DNA of 64,000 nt from Mycetohabitans endofungorum. GTDB lineage: Bacteria > Pseudomonadota > Gammaproteobacteria > Burkholderiales > Burkholderiaceae. The notes beneath the pieces were generated by a model that did no database searches, had not been told where the DNA came from, and saw only the letters and a program-made list of their open reading frames with translations. Each line of letters opens with the position of its first letter. Position 1 is the stretch's first letter. The stretch lies in assembly GCF_002927045.1 (NCBI RefSeq), contig NZ_PRDW01000005.1:186001-250000 (forward strand), written 5' to 3'. Below, piece by piece: positions 19,739-30,376 of the stretch. The position numbers and the translations under genes are program-made.

Positions 19739-20305
19739 ATGAATCTGTTGACCCCCGAGCAAATCGCTGCCGCCCAGAAGGCGAATCTGGAAATGTGGTT
19801 TGGTTTGACGAACAAAGCGTTCGAAAGCGTCGAAAAACTCGTTGAACTGAACCTGCAAGCGGCAAAGTCTACACTGGCCGAATCTCAGGAAAACGCGCAC
19901 CGCACGCTGTCGGTGAAGGATGCGCAGGAGCTGTTGTCGCTGCAAACCAGCCTGACGCAGCCTGCCGCGGAGAAGGTCCTGTCGTATGGCCGGCATCTGT
20001 ACGAGATCGCGTCGGCCACGCAAGCTGAATTCGTTCGCGTTGCCGAAGCGCAGTACGAGGAACAAAGCCGCAAGGTGCAGGCGTTCATCGACAATGTCGC
20101 GAAGAACGCGCCGGCTGGCTCAGAAACCGCCGTCTCGGTGTTGAAGTCGGCGATCACCGCCGCGAGCACGACCTACGAAGCGGTGCAAAAGGCCACAAAG
20201 CAGGCGGTTGAGATCGCCGAAAGCAACTTCAACGCCGCCGCCACCGCTGCGTCGAAAGCTGCTCAGCAGGCGGCCGCACAGGCATCGCGCGCCGCCAAGA
20301 AGTAA
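19739..20305 (+). CDS. phaP: phasin, polyhydroxyalkanoate granule protein
   Basis: The 188-residue phasin_2-type protein coats PHA granules. Conserved features are [22 protein letters not shown] at the start, amphipathic helices throughout, and an Ala/Lys-rich tail ([10 protein letters not shown]). AGGAG at 19727-19731 sits 7 bp before ATG 19739 and fixes the start. It implies that the bacterium stores PHA. Confidence 0.92.
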   Translation: MNLLTPEQIAAAQKANLEMWFGLTNKAFESVEKLVELNLQAAKSTLAESQENAHRTLSVKDAQELLSLQTSLTQPAAEKVLSYGRHLYEIASATQAEFVRVAEAQYEEQSRKVQAFIDNVAKNAPAGSETAVSVLKSAITAASTTYEAVQKATKQAVEIAESNFNAAATAASKAAQQAAAQASRAAKK

Positions 20306-20423
20306 CGGCTACCCGCTCGGCGTCACAGAGCTAGCAGCGCCCGAGGCAACAGTGTGGTGCGTGAACCCATGCCGGCGCAAGGTTGAACGGCACGATGGTA
20401 TCCGTGCGTGTTAACGGCCCATT

Positions 20424-22184
20424 TTACTTCTTGCGCTGCGGCGGCAAATCGGTGCAGACGCCCTCGTACAACTCCGCGGCCATCCCAACCGACTCGCCGA
20501 GCGTCGGGTGCGGATGAATCGTCTTGCCGATATCCGTCGCGTCCGCGCCCATTTCCACGGCCAGGCAAATCTCGCTGATCAAATCGCCCGCATTGAGTCC
20601 GACGATACCGCCGCCAATCACGCGATGGGTCTGCTCATCGAACAACAACTTCGTAAAGCCCTCGTCCCGGCCGTTCGCAATCGCGCGCCCGGAAGCAGCC
20701 CACGGAAACACGGCCTTGCCGTACTGGACGCCTTCGGCCTTTAGTTGCGCCTCTGTCTTGCCGGCCCATGCGACCTCGGGGTCGGTGTACGCCACCGAAG
20801 GAATCTGCAGCGCATCGAAGTAAGATTTTTCGCCGGCGGCGGCCTGCGCTGCCACATGCCCTTCGTGGACCGCCTTGTGCGCGAGCATCGGCTGACCCAC
20901 GATATCGCCGATCGCATAGATGTGCGGCACGTTGGTACGCATCTGCTTGTCGACATCGATGAAACCGCGCTCGGTCACTGCAACGCCGGCACGCTCGGCG
21001 CCAATGCGCTTGCCGTTCGGACTGCGCCCGACTGCGACGAGCACTAAGTCGTAGCGCTGAGGACCCGTTGGCGCATGCTCGCCTTCGAAACTCACATAGA
21101 TGCCGTCCGGTTTAGCTTCGGCAGCCGTGGTCTTGGTCTTCAGCATCACGTTTGCGAAGCGCTTTGCGTTGAACTTCTCCCATACTTTGACGAGGTCCCG
21201 GTCCGCGCCCTGCATCAAGCCATCGAGCATCTCGACCACGTCGATGCTCGCGCCGAGCGTCGAGTACACGGTGGCCATCTCGAGCCCGATGATTCCGCCG
21301 CCGATCACTAGCATCCGCTGCGGGATTTGCGGCAGCTCCAACGCGCCAGTGGAGTCGATGACGCGTGCGTCGTCGGGCAGGAACGGCAGTTTCACGGCTT
21401 GCGAGCCGGCCGCGATGATCGCCTGCTTGAACCGCACGATCTGCTTGCCGCCGTCGGCCCCCACCTCGAGATGGTAAGGGTCGACGAACGCCCCGACGCC
21501 GGCCACCACCTGCACCTTGCGCGCCTTGGCCATGCCAGCGAGCCCGGTCGTCAGCTTACGCACCACGCCGCTCTTGAACTCGCGCAGCTTACCCAAATCG
21601 ATCTGCGGCTTGCCGAGCGTGATCCCATGCGCTGCCAGCGCCGCCGCCTCGTCAACGATGGCGGCGGTGTGCAGCAACGCCTTCGACGGAATGCACCCGA
21701 CATTCAGGCAAACGCCGCCCAGTGTCGGATAGCGCTCGACGAGCACGGTTTTCAGGCCAAGGTCGGCAGCGCGAAACGCGGCCGAGTACCCGCCCGGGCC
21801 GGCGCCGAGCACCAACACGTCACATTCGATGTCGGCACTGCCCGCGGCCGGCGAGGTCGGCGCCGACGCAGCGGTCGGGGCGGACGCGGTGGCCGCAGCC
21901 GGCGACCTTGCCGCGGTGCGGCCGTCGTCGGCACGCGCCGCCTGGTCGGCAACCTCCATGATCGCAATCACGGTGCCCTCGGACACGTTGTCGCCGGCCT
22001 TGACCTTGACCTCCTTCACGGTGCCGGCGTAGTCGCTCGGCACCTCCATCGACGCCTTGTCGCTTTCTAGCGTCAACAGCGACTGCTCCTTGTCGATCGT
22101 ATCGCCAGGCTGGACCAATACCTCGACCACGCTGACGTCCTTGAAATCGCCGATGTCGGGCACTTTCACTTCAACGAGACTCAT
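20424..22184 (-). CDS. lpdA: dihydrolipoyl dehydrogenase (E3) with N-terminal lipoyl domain
   Basis: E3 reoxidises the lipoamide of the pyruvate dehydrogenase complex. The 586-residue protein begins with a lipoyl domain (1-80, lipoyl lysine K43 in ESDKAS) and an Ala/Pro/Thr hinge (about 85-118). The FAD/NAD oxidoreductase follows, with GAGPGGYSAAF and the redox disulfide C159-C164. The C-terminal HPHPTLGE supplies the active-site base. Fusion of a lipoyl domain to E3 is known for PDH-specific E3 in betaproteobacteria. It is the third gene of the aceE-aceF-lpdA operon, 43 bp after aceF. Confidence 0.95.
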   Translation of the reverse strand: MSLVEVKVPDIGDFKDVSVVEVLVQPGDTIDKEQSLLTLESDKASMEVPSDYAGTVKEVKVKAGDNVSEGTVIAIMEVADQAARADDGRTAARSPAAATASAPTAASAPTSPAAGSADIECDVLVLGAGPGGYSAAFRAADLGLKTVLVERYPTLGGVCLNVGCIPSKALLHTAAIVDEAAALAAHGITLGKPQIDLGKLREFKSGVVRKLTTGLAGMAKARKVQVVAGVGAFVDPYHLEVGADGGKQIVRFKQAIIAAGSQAVKLPFLPDDARVIDSTGALELPQIPQRMLVIGGGIIGLEMATVYSTLGASIDVVEMLDGLMQGADRDLVKVWEKFNAKRFANVMLKTKTTAAEAKPDGIYVSFEGEHAPTGPQRYDLVLVAVGRSPNGKRIGAERAGVAVTERGFIDVDKQMRTNVPHIYAIGDIVGQPMLAHKAVHEGHVAAQAAAGEKSYFDALQIPSVAYTDPEVAWAGKTEAQLKAEGVQYGKAVFPWAASGRAIANGRDEGFTKLLFDEQTHRVIGGGIVGLNAGDLISEICLAVEMGADATDIGKTIHPHPTLGESVGMAAELYEGVCTDLPPQRKK

Positions 22185-22227
22185 CCACGTCCCCTTCTTG
22201 TTCGCGCAACGGGTTGATATCGTCTAG

Positions 22228-23979
22228 TCACAGCATCACGCGGCGGAAATCCGCGAGGATCTGGACCAGGTATGCGTTGAAGCGCGCAGCCTCCGCGCCA
22301 TCGATCACACGATGGTCGTACGACAGCGACAGCGGCAGCATCAACCGCGGGACAAACTGCTTGCCGTCCCAGACCGGCTTGTAAGCGCTCTTGGACAGGC
22401 CGAGAATCGCCACTTCCGGTGCATTGATGATCGGCGTGAAATGCGTGCCGCCGATGCCGCCAAGCGACGAAATCGAAATCGAGCCGCCCTGCATCTGGTC
22501 CGGCTTCAGCTTGCCTTCACGAGCCAGCCTCGCCAGTTCCGCGGTTTCCTTCGCAATGTCGAGCACACCTTTGTGGTCAGCATCCTTGAGCACCGGCACG
22601 ACGAGCCCGTTCGGCGTATCGGCCGCAAAGCCAATATTGAAATACTGTTTGAACACTAGGTGGTCGCCGTCCAGGCTGGTGTTGAAGATCGGGAATTTCT
22701 TCAGCGCGGCGACGACCGCCTTGATCACGAACGCGAGCATTGTCACCTTGATGCCCGCCTTCTCGTTTTCCTTGTTCAGTTGCACGCGCAACATCTCAAG
22801 CTCGGTAATATCGGCTTCGTCGTTGTTCGTCACGTGTGGGATCATGACCCAGTTGCGATGCAGGTTCGCCCCAGAAATCTTCTTGATCCTCGACAGGGGC
22901 TTGGCCTGCACCGGGCCGAACTTCGCAAAGTCGACCTTCGGCCAGGGCAGCAGGTCCAGTCCCGCGCCGCCCGACGCGGCGGTTGCGCCCGCTGGCACGC
23001 CGCGCGGTCCGGTCATCACGCCCTTCACATAGGCGGTCACATCCTCGCGCGTGATCCGGCCCTTCGGGCCCGTGCCCGACACGCGCGCGACCTCGACACC
23101 TAACTCGCGCGCGAACTTGCGCACCGACGGGCTCGCGTGACTGGCACGGTGTGCGCCGGCAATCGGGATCACCGGCGCCTGCGCAAGCGCCGACGGCTCG
23201 TCAGCGCCGCTCGCCGGCGTTGGCGCAACCGACCAGTCCGAAGGCTGCTGAACCGGTTTGGACGCCGTAGCCGGTAGCGCGGCCGGCACAGGCTGCGCCT
23301 GCTCACAGGCCACGTCATCGGCGCTCTCCCTCTCCAGCACGACGATCAGCGTGCCTTCCGACACCATGTCGCCGACGTTGACTTTCAGTGCCTTCACCAT
23401 GCCAGCGGCCGGGCTCGGCACGTCCATCGTTGCCTTGTCCGACTCGAGCGTGACCAGCGATTGCTCCGGTTCGACGACGTCGCCCACCTTCACGTGCACT
23501 TCGATCACCGGCACGTCCTTGTAGTCACCGATATCGGGGACCTTGACCTCGCGGACGCCGCCGCCGGCTCTACCCGACGCGGCAGGCGATGCGGCCCGCT
23601 CTGAGGCCGTAGCCGCAGCGGCGGGCGGCGCCGGCGTGGCAGCGGGCGCTGAGCCTGCGGCGGACGCCGAGCCCGCGGCCGGCGCAGCGGCTGCGGCGGA
23701 TTGCGCCGCACTGTGACCGTTAGGCGCCGACGCACTGCTCGCGCGATCGAGGATCACGATCAGCGACCCTTCGGAGACCGTATCGCCCTGCTTGATTTTT
23801 ACTTCCTTGACGACACCGGCGCTCGGGCTCGGCACGTCCATCGTCGCCTTGTCCGACTCGAGCGTGACCAGCGACTGCTCCGGCTCGACGACATCGCCCG
23901 GCTTGACCAGCACTTCGATCACCGGCACGTCCTTGTAGTCGCCGATGTCCGGCACCTTCACTTCGATCGCTTCACTCAT
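22228..23979 (-). CDS. aceF: pyruvate dehydrogenase E2, dihydrolipoyl acetyltransferase
   Basis: E2 forms the core of the complex and transfers acetyl to CoA. The 583-residue protein has two near-identical lipoyl domains (lipoyl lysines K44 and K182), Ala/Pro-rich hinges and a peripheral subunit-binding domain (about 281-318). The catalytic domain ends in YDHRVIDGAEAARF, with catalytic H556 and D560. Two lipoyl domains, against three in E. coli, is usual for this group. MSEAIEVKVPDIG at 23979 was chosen over an in-frame start at 24033. Confidence 0.95.
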   Translation of the reverse strand: MSEAIEVKVPDIGDYKDVPVIEVLVKPGDVVEPEQSLVTLESDKATMDVPSPSAGVVKEVKIKQGDTVSEGSLIVILDRASSASAPNGHSAAQSAAAAAPAAGSASAAGSAPAATPAPPAAAATASERAASPAASGRAGGGVREVKVPDIGDYKDVPVIEVHVKVGDVVEPEQSLVTLESDKATMDVPSPAAGMVKALKVNVGDMVSEGTLIVVLERESADDVACEQAQPVPAALPATASKPVQQPSDWSVAPTPASGADEPSALAQAPVIPIAGAHRASHASPSVRKFARELGVEVARVSGTGPKGRITREDVTAYVKGVMTGPRGVPAGATAASGGAGLDLLPWPKVDFAKFGPVQAKPLSRIKKISGANLHRNWVMIPHVTNNDEADITELEMLRVQLNKENEKAGIKVTMLAFVIKAVVAALKKFPIFNTSLDGDHLVFKQYFNIGFAADTPNGLVVPVLKDADHKGVLDIAKETAELARLAREGKLKPDQMQGGSISISSLGGIGGTHFTPIINAPEVAILGLSKSAYKPVWDGKQFVPRLMLPLSLSYDHRVIDGAEAARFNAYLVQILADFRRVML

Positions 23980-24070
23980 TGATTTTGTCTCCATCAGCCA
24001 CGCGTGTGCGACGGCCAGCCACGGCTGTCGCACACGGGGCAGCGCATTCGCGCAATGCGGGAAAATGGCG

Positions 24071-26770
24071 TTAGACAGTCACCGGATTCGGCTTGGCCGG
24101 ATCGAGCTGGTATTTCTGCAGCGCTTGCGCCACCCGCTTGCGGTCAATCGTGCCTTCGTCGGCCAACGCGTGCAGCGCGGCCACCGTGACCCAATAGCGG
24201 TCGACCTCGAAGAAGTGACGCAGCTTCTCGCGCGTATCGGAACGACCAAAGCCATCGGTGCCAAGCACCACATAGCGACGCGGCACGAATGCGCGGATCT
24301 GCTCGGCCAGCGAGCGTACATAGTCAGTCGACGCGATCACCGGCCCCTGCGTGTCCTTCAGCAAGGTCTGCACGTGCGACAGCTTGGGCTCGGCGAGCGG
24401 GTTGAGCAGATTCTGGCGCTGTACTGCATGTCCTTCGCGGGCCAGTTCGATGAAGCTCGGCACGCTCCAGAGGTCGGCGGCCACGCCCCAATCGTTTTTC
24501 AGTAACTCGGCTGCGGCAATCACTTCGTTCAGGATCGTGCCAGCACCGAGCAATTGCACGCGCGGAGCGTCCTTGTCCGCTTCAGCCTTGCGCAATGAAT
24601 ACATGCCCTTGACGATGTGCTGCGCGACATGCTCGCCCTCGGGCATCGCCGGATGCTCGTAGTTTTCGTTCATTACCGTCAGGTAATAGAACACGTCCTG
24701 CTGCTCCTGCACCATGCGGCGCAAGCCATCCTGGATGATCACCGCAAGCTCGTAGCCATATGTCGGATCGTAGCTGACGCAATTTGGGATTGACGACGCC
24801 CACAACAGCGAATGCCCATCCTCATGCTGTAACCCTTCGCCATTGAGCGTCGTGCGTCCCGCAGTGCCGCCGAGCAGGAAACCGCGCGAGCGCATGTCGC
24901 CGGCGGCCCAGGCCAGATCACCGACGCGCTGGAAGCCAAACATCGAGTAGAAGATGTAGAACGGCACCATGATCTCGTTGTGCGTCGAGTACGACGTCGC
25001 CGCCGCGATCCAGTCGCAGATGCCGCCCGCCTCGTTGATGCCTTCCTGCAGGATCTGTCCGGTCGTCGATTCCTTGTAGAACATCAGCTGGTCGGAATCT
25101 TCCGGCACGTACTTCTGCCCTTCCTGGTTCCAGATGCCGATCTGGCGGAACAGCCCCTCCATGCCGAACGTGCGCGACTCGTCTGGCACGATCGGCACGA
25201 TCCGCTTGCCGAGCGCCTTGTCCTTGAGCAGGATGTTCAAGATCCGCACGAACGCCATCGTCGTGGAGATCTCGCGTCCCTCGCCGGTGCCCTTGAGCAC
25301 CGGTTCGAACGCAGACAGCGGCGGCACGTCCAGCGACATATCGGCCTTCATCCGTCGCTGCGGCAGATAGCCACCGAGCGCCAGCCGGTGCTGGCGCATG
25401 TACTCAAGCTCCTTTGAACCCTCGTCGAACTTCAGGTAAGGCACATCGGCGATCTCGTCGTCCGAGATCGGCAGCCGGAACTGGTCGCGGAACTTCTTCA
25501 GTTGGTCCACCTGCATTTTCTTCTGCTGGTGGGTAATGTTCATTGCCTGCCCGGCCTCGCCCATCCCGTAGCCCTTGATGGTCTTTGCCAGGATCACGGT
25601 CGGCTGGCCGACATTATGCTGCGCCGCATGAAATGCCGCGTAGATCTTATGCGGATCGTGGCCGCCTCGGTTCAAATTCCAGATGTCATCGTCGGACCAG
25701 TCCGCCACCAGCGCCTTGAGTTCCGGCGTGTTGAAGAAATGCTCGCGCACGTAGGCGCCGGACTCCGACTTGTACGTCTGGTATTCGCCATCGACTACTT
25801 CCATCATCCGGCGCATCAACGCGCCCGTCTTGTCACGCGCGAACAGCGAATCCCAACGGCTGCCCCAGATCACCTTGATCACGTTCCAGCCCGCACCGCG
25901 GAATTCGGACTCCAACTCCTGGATGATCTTGCCGTTGCCTCGCACCGGCCCGTCCAGCCGCTGCAGGTTGCAGTTGATCACGAACACGAGATTGTCCAGC
26001 TTCTCACGTCCGGCCATGCCGATCGCGCCGAGCGATTCCGGCTCGTCGGTTTCGCCGTCACCGAGGAAAGCCCAAACCTTGCGCCCGGCGGTCTTCGCAA
26101 TGCCGCGCGCCTCCAGGTAGCGCATGAAACGCGCCTGGTAGATCGCCATGATCGGGCCTAGGCCCATCGACACCGTCGGGAACTGCCAGAAATCTGGCAT
26201 CAGCCACGGGTGCGGATACGATGAGATGCCCTTGCCCCCGACCTCCTGCCGGAAGTTGTCCAGTTGTTCCTCGGTTAGTCGGCCTAACAGGAACGCGCGC
26301 GAATAAATGCCGGGCGACGAGTGGCCCTGCACGAACACCAGGTCGCCGCCATGTTCGGCGCTCGGCGCGTGCCAGAAATGGTTGTACCCGACGTCATAGA
26401 GCGTGGCGGCCGACGCAAACGATGCAATGTGCCCACCGACGTTCGTGTGCTTGCCGGCGCGCAGCACCATCGCCAGCGCATTCCAGCGCGTGTACGAGCG
26501 GATCCGGTGTTCGATGTCCTGATCGCCGGGGTTCTTGGCCTGCGCGGACACGGGGATCGTATTGATGTACGGCGTGTTCGCGGAGAACGGCAGATGCTCG
26601 CCATGGACTCGCGCAAATTCGATCTGCTTCTCGATCAGGTAATGTGCGCGCTCAGGGCCCACGGCCGACAGCACGCCATCCAACGCCTCGAGCCATTCGG
26701 CGGTTTCTTGCGGGTCGTTGTCTTTTTCGGCGGCGACATACTTCATCACTTCCTCGGGTACGGCGGACAT
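24071..26770 (-). CDS. aceE: pyruvate dehydrogenase E1, homodimeric
   Basis: E1 decarboxylates pyruvate with thiamine diphosphate and acetylates the E2 lipoyl groups. The 899-residue product is the normal size for the homodimeric type. It contains the ThDP-binding segment beginning GDGETDEPESLGAI. ATG 26770 is preceded by GGAGACGCTC, a good ribosome site; the longer frame to 26992 has no conserved sequence. It is first in the operon. Confidence 0.96.
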   Translation of the reverse strand: MSAVPEEVMKYVAAEKDNDPQETAEWLEALDGVLSAVGPERAHYLIEKQIEFARVHGEHLPFSANTPYINTIPVSAQAKNPGDQDIEHRIRSYTRWNALAMVLRAGKHTNVGGHIASFASAATLYDVGYNHFWHAPSAEHGGDLVFVQGHSSPGIYSRAFLLGRLTEEQLDNFRQEVGGKGISSYPHPWLMPDFWQFPTVSMGLGPIMAIYQARFMRYLEARGIAKTAGRKVWAFLGDGETDEPESLGAIGMAGREKLDNLVFVINCNLQRLDGPVRGNGKIIQELESEFRGAGWNVIKVIWGSRWDSLFARDKTGALMRRMMEVVDGEYQTYKSESGAYVREHFFNTPELKALVADWSDDDIWNLNRGGHDPHKIYAAFHAAQHNVGQPTVILAKTIKGYGMGEAGQAMNITHQQKKMQVDQLKKFRDQFRLPISDDEIADVPYLKFDEGSKELEYMRQHRLALGGYLPQRRMKADMSLDVPPLSAFEPVLKGTGEGREISTTMAFVRILNILLKDKALGKRIVPIVPDESRTFGMEGLFRQIGIWNQEGQKYVPEDSDQLMFYKESTTGQILQEGINEAGGICDWIAAATSYSTHNEIMVPFYIFYSMFGFQRVGDLAWAAGDMRSRGFLLGGTAGRTTLNGEGLQHEDGHSLLWASSIPNCVSYDPTYGYELAVIIQDGLRRMVQEQQDVFYYLTVMNENYEHPAMPEGEHVAQHIVKGMYSLRKAEADKDAPRVQLLGAGTILNEVIAAAELLKNDWGVAADLWSVPSFIELAREGHAVQRQNLLNPLAEPKLSHVQTLLKDTQGPVIASTDYVRSLAEQIRAFVPRRYVVLGTDGFGRSDTREKLRHFFEVDRYWVTVAALHALADEGTIDRKRVAQALQKYQLDPAKPNPVTV

Positions 26771-27066
26771 GAGCGTCTCCTGGTCCTGATATGGGGAACG
26801 TGCAGCACAAGGTGACCAGCTATCGCGCGCGCGGTTCCGCCTGCGGGAGCGCGCCGCCGGAAGCGGCATCCTGGCCGGGTGGCCACCGAATTGTAAAGAC
26901 CCGGTCTGAGCCAGCGCAACAAAATTTTCAAATGACGAGATGATTTCTCGCAATATGAAAAATTGTTGCAGCGCAACCCGAAAATCTGGCATCCGTCTGG
27001 ATTCTATCGCTGCGTTGCCGCGAACTGCTCGCTTTGTGCTTTTAACCCTGCGCTACAATCTTCTCT

Positions 27067-29580
27067 ATGTTGACCGAACGGCTCCTCGCTCGTGCAGCGC
27101 GGCCCGGGCCGACGCCGCCGCCCAACCGCTGGCACCACGGCCCGTGGTGGTCCAACTCTTATTTGCTCACGCCGCTCGTGTCGATCGTGGTGTTCCTGAT
27201 CGTGATGAGCCTGATTCTGTGGAGCCTGAACCGGCGCGAGCAACAGCAGCAGGAAAACACGCTGTATCGCAACGTCGCGTGGGCACAGCAACAGATCCGT
27301 CTGTCAATGACGAGCGCGCAGGAACACATTGCCGCCCTCGCGCGCGACATTGCCGCCGGTCATGGTGACGCGCGGACCTTCCAGACGGCCGCCAGCGCCG
27401 TGATGCAAAGCCATCCGGAAATCATCTACATGAACTGGCTCGACGGCTCGCAGACGCCGCACTGGTCCAGCACCCCGGAGCCGCACGTCGGCTCGCGGCT
27501 GGCCAAGCCAAACAATGCGCAATTGTACGATGCGATCCGCGCTTCGTTCACTGAAGCACGTGCCTCGCGCCGGCAGATCTACTCGGCGCTGCTCTACGAC
27601 GACTTGCGCAACGGCTACGTGACGCTGCAAACGCCGATCTTCCATGAGCGCGCGTTCCTCGGCACGGTGGCCGCCGTGTTCTCGGTTCAAGGCATGCTCA
27701 AGCACGACATTCCGGCCGAGCTGTCCGCGAAGTACAAGATCTCGATCATCGATTCGGACCACCGCGAGTTGTCCACTACGTCCACCCGCCCGCGGCTGCC
27801 GCGCGATGCGTATTACGACCTGCCGCTCGATCCGCCGGGCCATAGCCTGGCGGTGCGCGTGTACTCGTATCCGCAACTGACCAATTTCACGAACAACACG
27901 CTGGTGTGGCTAGTCGCCGGCCTGTCGTGCTTCGTGTTATGGAGCCTGTGGAGCTTATGGAAGCACACGCGGCAGCGCTTCGAGGCGCAACAGGCGCTGT
28001 ACGCGGAAGCGTTCTTCCGACGCGCGATGGAAAACTCGGTGCTGATCGGCATGCGCGTGCTCGATATGCAAGGACGCATCACGCACGTGAACCCGGCCTT
28101 TTGCCGGATGACCGGCTGGGACGAAAGCGACCTGGTGGGCAAAACCGCTCCATTCCCGTACTGGCCGCGCGAAGCCTACCCGGAGATGCATCGGCAGCTC
28201 GACATGACGCTGCGCGGCAAAGCACCCTCGTCGGGGTTCGAGTTACGGGTGCGCCGCAAGGATGGCTCAATCTTTTACGCGCGGCTGTATGTATCGCCGC
28301 TGATCGACAGCGCCGGGCGCCAGACCGGCTGGATGTCGTCGATGACCGACATCACCGAGCCCAAGCGTGCGCGCGAGGAGCTGGCCGCCGCCCATGAGCG
28401 CTTCACCACCGTACTCGAGTCGCTGGACGCGGCAGTATCGGTGCTGGCGGCAGACCAGGCCGAACTGCTGTTTGCCAACCGCTATTACCGGCATCTATTC
28501 GGTATCCGCCCGGACGGACACCTGGAATTGGCAGGTTCCGGCTTTGACACGGCGACCCAGGCGTCGAACGACTCGATCGATCTAGTGGACACCTACGCCG
28601 GCCTGCCGGCCGCCGCGCTGACTGAAAGCACGTCGGACGCGTGCGAAATCTACGTGCAAAGCATCCAAAAGTGGTTTGAGGTGCGTCGGCAATACATCCA
28701 GTGGGTCGACGGCCATCTTGCGCAGATGCAAATCGCCACGGATATCACGCAGCGCAAGCAAGCCCAGGAACTGGCGCAGCAACAGGACGAAAAGCTGCAG
28801 TTCACCAGCCGCTTGATGACGATGGGCGAAATGGCCTCGTCACTAGCGCACGAGTTGAACCAGCCGCTGGCGGCGATCAACAACTACGCATCGGGCACCG
28901 TTGCTCTGGTGAAGTCCGGCCGCACGTCGCCAGAAAACCTTTTACCGGTGCTCGAGAAAACGTCGCAGCAAGCGGTGCGCGCCGGCATGATCATCAAGCG
29001 CATCCGCGCATTCGTCAAACGCAGCGAGCCGAAGCGTCAACGCACGAAGATCAGCGACATCATCGCGGATGCGGTCGGCCTGGCCGAGATCGAGACGCGC
29101 AAGCGGCGCATCCGCATCGTCACCGACATGCGCGCGCGACTACCGGTCATCAACGTCGACCCGGTACTGATCGAGCAGGTACTCGTGAACCTGCTGAAAA
29201 ACGCCGCCGAGGCGATGGCTGATGCCCGCCCCAACGCGATCGATCCAGTGATCCGCGTCGAGGTGCGCATCGTCGCCGATGATCAGTGCGTGCGCATCAG
29301 CGTGGTCGACCAAGGACCGGGCGTGGATGAGGCCACCGCCGAGCGCCTGTTCGAGCCGTTCTACAGCACCAAGTCGGATGGCATGGGCATGGGGCTAAAC
29401 ATCTGCCGCTCGATTATCGAGTCCCACCGGGGACGTCTGTGGGTCGTCAACAATATCGAGCCCGACGGCCTCGTGACCGGCTGTACCTTTCATTTCACGT
29501 TGCCATTTGGCGAAACCGAAGAACCCACGCAGCATGGGTCCGCAGCGACCGCGCCGCAAACTGTTACGGGAGAACTATGA
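27067..29580 (+). CDS. PAS-domain sensor histidine kinase, FixL/DctB-like
   Basis: The 837-residue membrane kinase has TM1 (about 32-55), a large periplasmic sensor region (about 60-275) and TM2 (about 278-298). A PAS domain (about 315-430) and a second PAS-like region (about 440-560) follow. The HisKA domain has phospho-acceptor H595 in SSLAHELNQPLAAINNYAS, and the HATPase shows VLVNLLKNAAEAM and DQGPGV. The periplasmic ligand is unknown and no haem-PAS signature was seen, so FixL function is not claimed. Its stop overlaps the response-regulator ATG. It is divergent from aceE. Confidence 0.88.
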   Translation: MLTERLLARAARPGPTPPPNRWHHGPWWSNSYLLTPLVSIVVFLIVMSLILWSLNRREQQQQENTLYRNVAWAQQQIRLSMTSAQEHIAALARDIAAGHGDARTFQTAASAVMQSHPEIIYMNWLDGSQTPHWSSTPEPHVGSRLAKPNNAQLYDAIRASFTEARASRRQIYSALLYDDLRNGYVTLQTPIFHERAFLGTVAAVFSVQGMLKHDIPAELSAKYKISIIDSDHRELSTTSTRPRLPRDAYYDLPLDPPGHSLAVRVYSYPQLTNFTNNTLVWLVAGLSCFVLWSLWSLWKHTRQRFEAQQALYAEAFFRRAMENSVLIGMRVLDMQGRITHVNPAFCRMTGWDESDLVGKTAPFPYWPREAYPEMHRQLDMTLRGKAPSSGFELRVRRKDGSIFYARLYVSPLIDSAGRQTGWMSSMTDITEPKRAREELAAAHERFTTVLESLDAAVSVLAADQAELLFANRYYRHLFGIRPDGHLELAGSGFDTATQASNDSIDLVDTYAGLPAAALTESTSDACEIYVQSIQKWFEVRRQYIQWVDGHLAQMQIATDITQRKQAQELAQQQDEKLQFTSRLMTMGEMASSLAHELNQPLAAINNYASGTVALVKSGRTSPENLLPVLEKTSQQAVRAGMIIKRIRAFVKRSEPKRQRTKISDIIADAVGLAEIETRKRRIRIVTDMRARLPVINVDPVLIEQVLVNLLKNAAEAMADARPNAIDPVIRVEVRIVADDQCVRISVVDQGPGVDEATAERLFEPFYSTKSDGMGMGLNICRSIIESHRGRLWVVNNIEPDGLVTGCTFHFTLPFGETEEPTQHGSAATAPQTVTGEL

Positions 29581-30200
29581 ACAGCCCAGTCACCACACAA
29601 CAAGAAACCGTCTTCGTTGTCGACGATGACGAGGCAGTCCGCGACTCGCTGCGCTGGCTGCTCGAGGCCAATGGCTACCGTGTCCAGTGCTTCTCCAGCG
29701 CCGAACAGTTTCTCGATGCTTACCAGCCATCGCAGCTCGGCTGCCTGATCCTGGACGTGCGCATGTCCGGCATGAGCGGGCTCGAGTTGCAGGAAAAGTT
29801 GGTTGCCGAGAATGCAATGCTGCCGATCATTTTTGTCACTGGCCACGGCGACGTGCCGATGGCCGTGTCGACGATGAAGAAAGGCGCGATGGATTTCATC
29901 GAAAAGCCGTTCGACGAAGCCGAGTTGCGCAAACTGGTCGAGCGCATGCTCGAGCGTGCCCGCACCGAAAACTCGACCGCGCAGCAGCAGCGGTCGGCCG
30001 CCGAGCGCCTGTCCAAACTGACCGCGCGCGAGCACCAGGTGCTCGAGCGCATCACCGCCGGGCGGCTGAACAAGCAGATTGCCGACGATCTCGGCATCTC
30101 GATCAAGACAGTCGAGGCGCACCGCGCGAACATCATGGAAAAACTCAACGTGAACACGGTGGCCGACCTGCTGCGCCTGGCCTTATCAAAAAAGCAGTAG
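29577..30200 (+). CDS. FixJ-family response regulator
   Basis: The 207-residue partner of the preceding kinase has a receiver domain with phospho-acceptor D60 (CLILDVRMSG) and conserved Lys in EKPFDE. A LuxR-type helix-turn-helix follows (TAREHQVLERITAG, DDLGISIKTVEAHRANIMEKL). Translational coupling is evident: ATGA overlaps the kinase stop. Target genes are not evident. Confidence 0.9.
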   Translation: MNSPVTTQQETVFVVDDDEAVRDSLRWLLEANGYRVQCFSSAEQFLDAYQPSQLGCLILDVRMSGMSGLELQEKLVAENAMLPIIFVTGHGDVPMAVSTMKKGAMDFIEKPFDEAELRKLVERMLERARTENSTAQQQRSAAERLSKLTAREHQVLERITAGRLNKQIADDLGISIKTVEAHRANIMEKLNVNTVADLLRLALSKKQ

Positions 30201-30271
30201 GGGCGCGTCAAGCAACGGACGCGCGAACGAAGCCACTCGCCTGAGGCGGCCAAGCCAGTCGCCCGTGGCAG

Positions 30272-30277
30272 TATAAT
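30272..30277 (+). promoter_or_regulatory. TATAAT -10 box upstream of folD
   Basis: A perfect TATAAT lies 100 bp before the folD ATG. The -35 region (around 30249) is poor. A 7-bp-stem hairpin at 30203-30224 between the response regulator and this box has no T-tract. Confidence 0.4.
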
Positions 30278-30376
30278 CAGCCCTTTCGGGCCGCATGCAG
30301 CCGCTTGCCATGCAAGCGCAGTGTAGCATGCGCCGTCCACCGCTTTGCGCTTCGATAAACCGACCCACCACCTGCC

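Noticed and set aside
27067..30200. Assigning fixL/fixJ names to the two-component pair
   Set aside because: The kinase has a large periplasmic domain and no visible haem-PAS signature, so oxygen sensing cannot be claimed.
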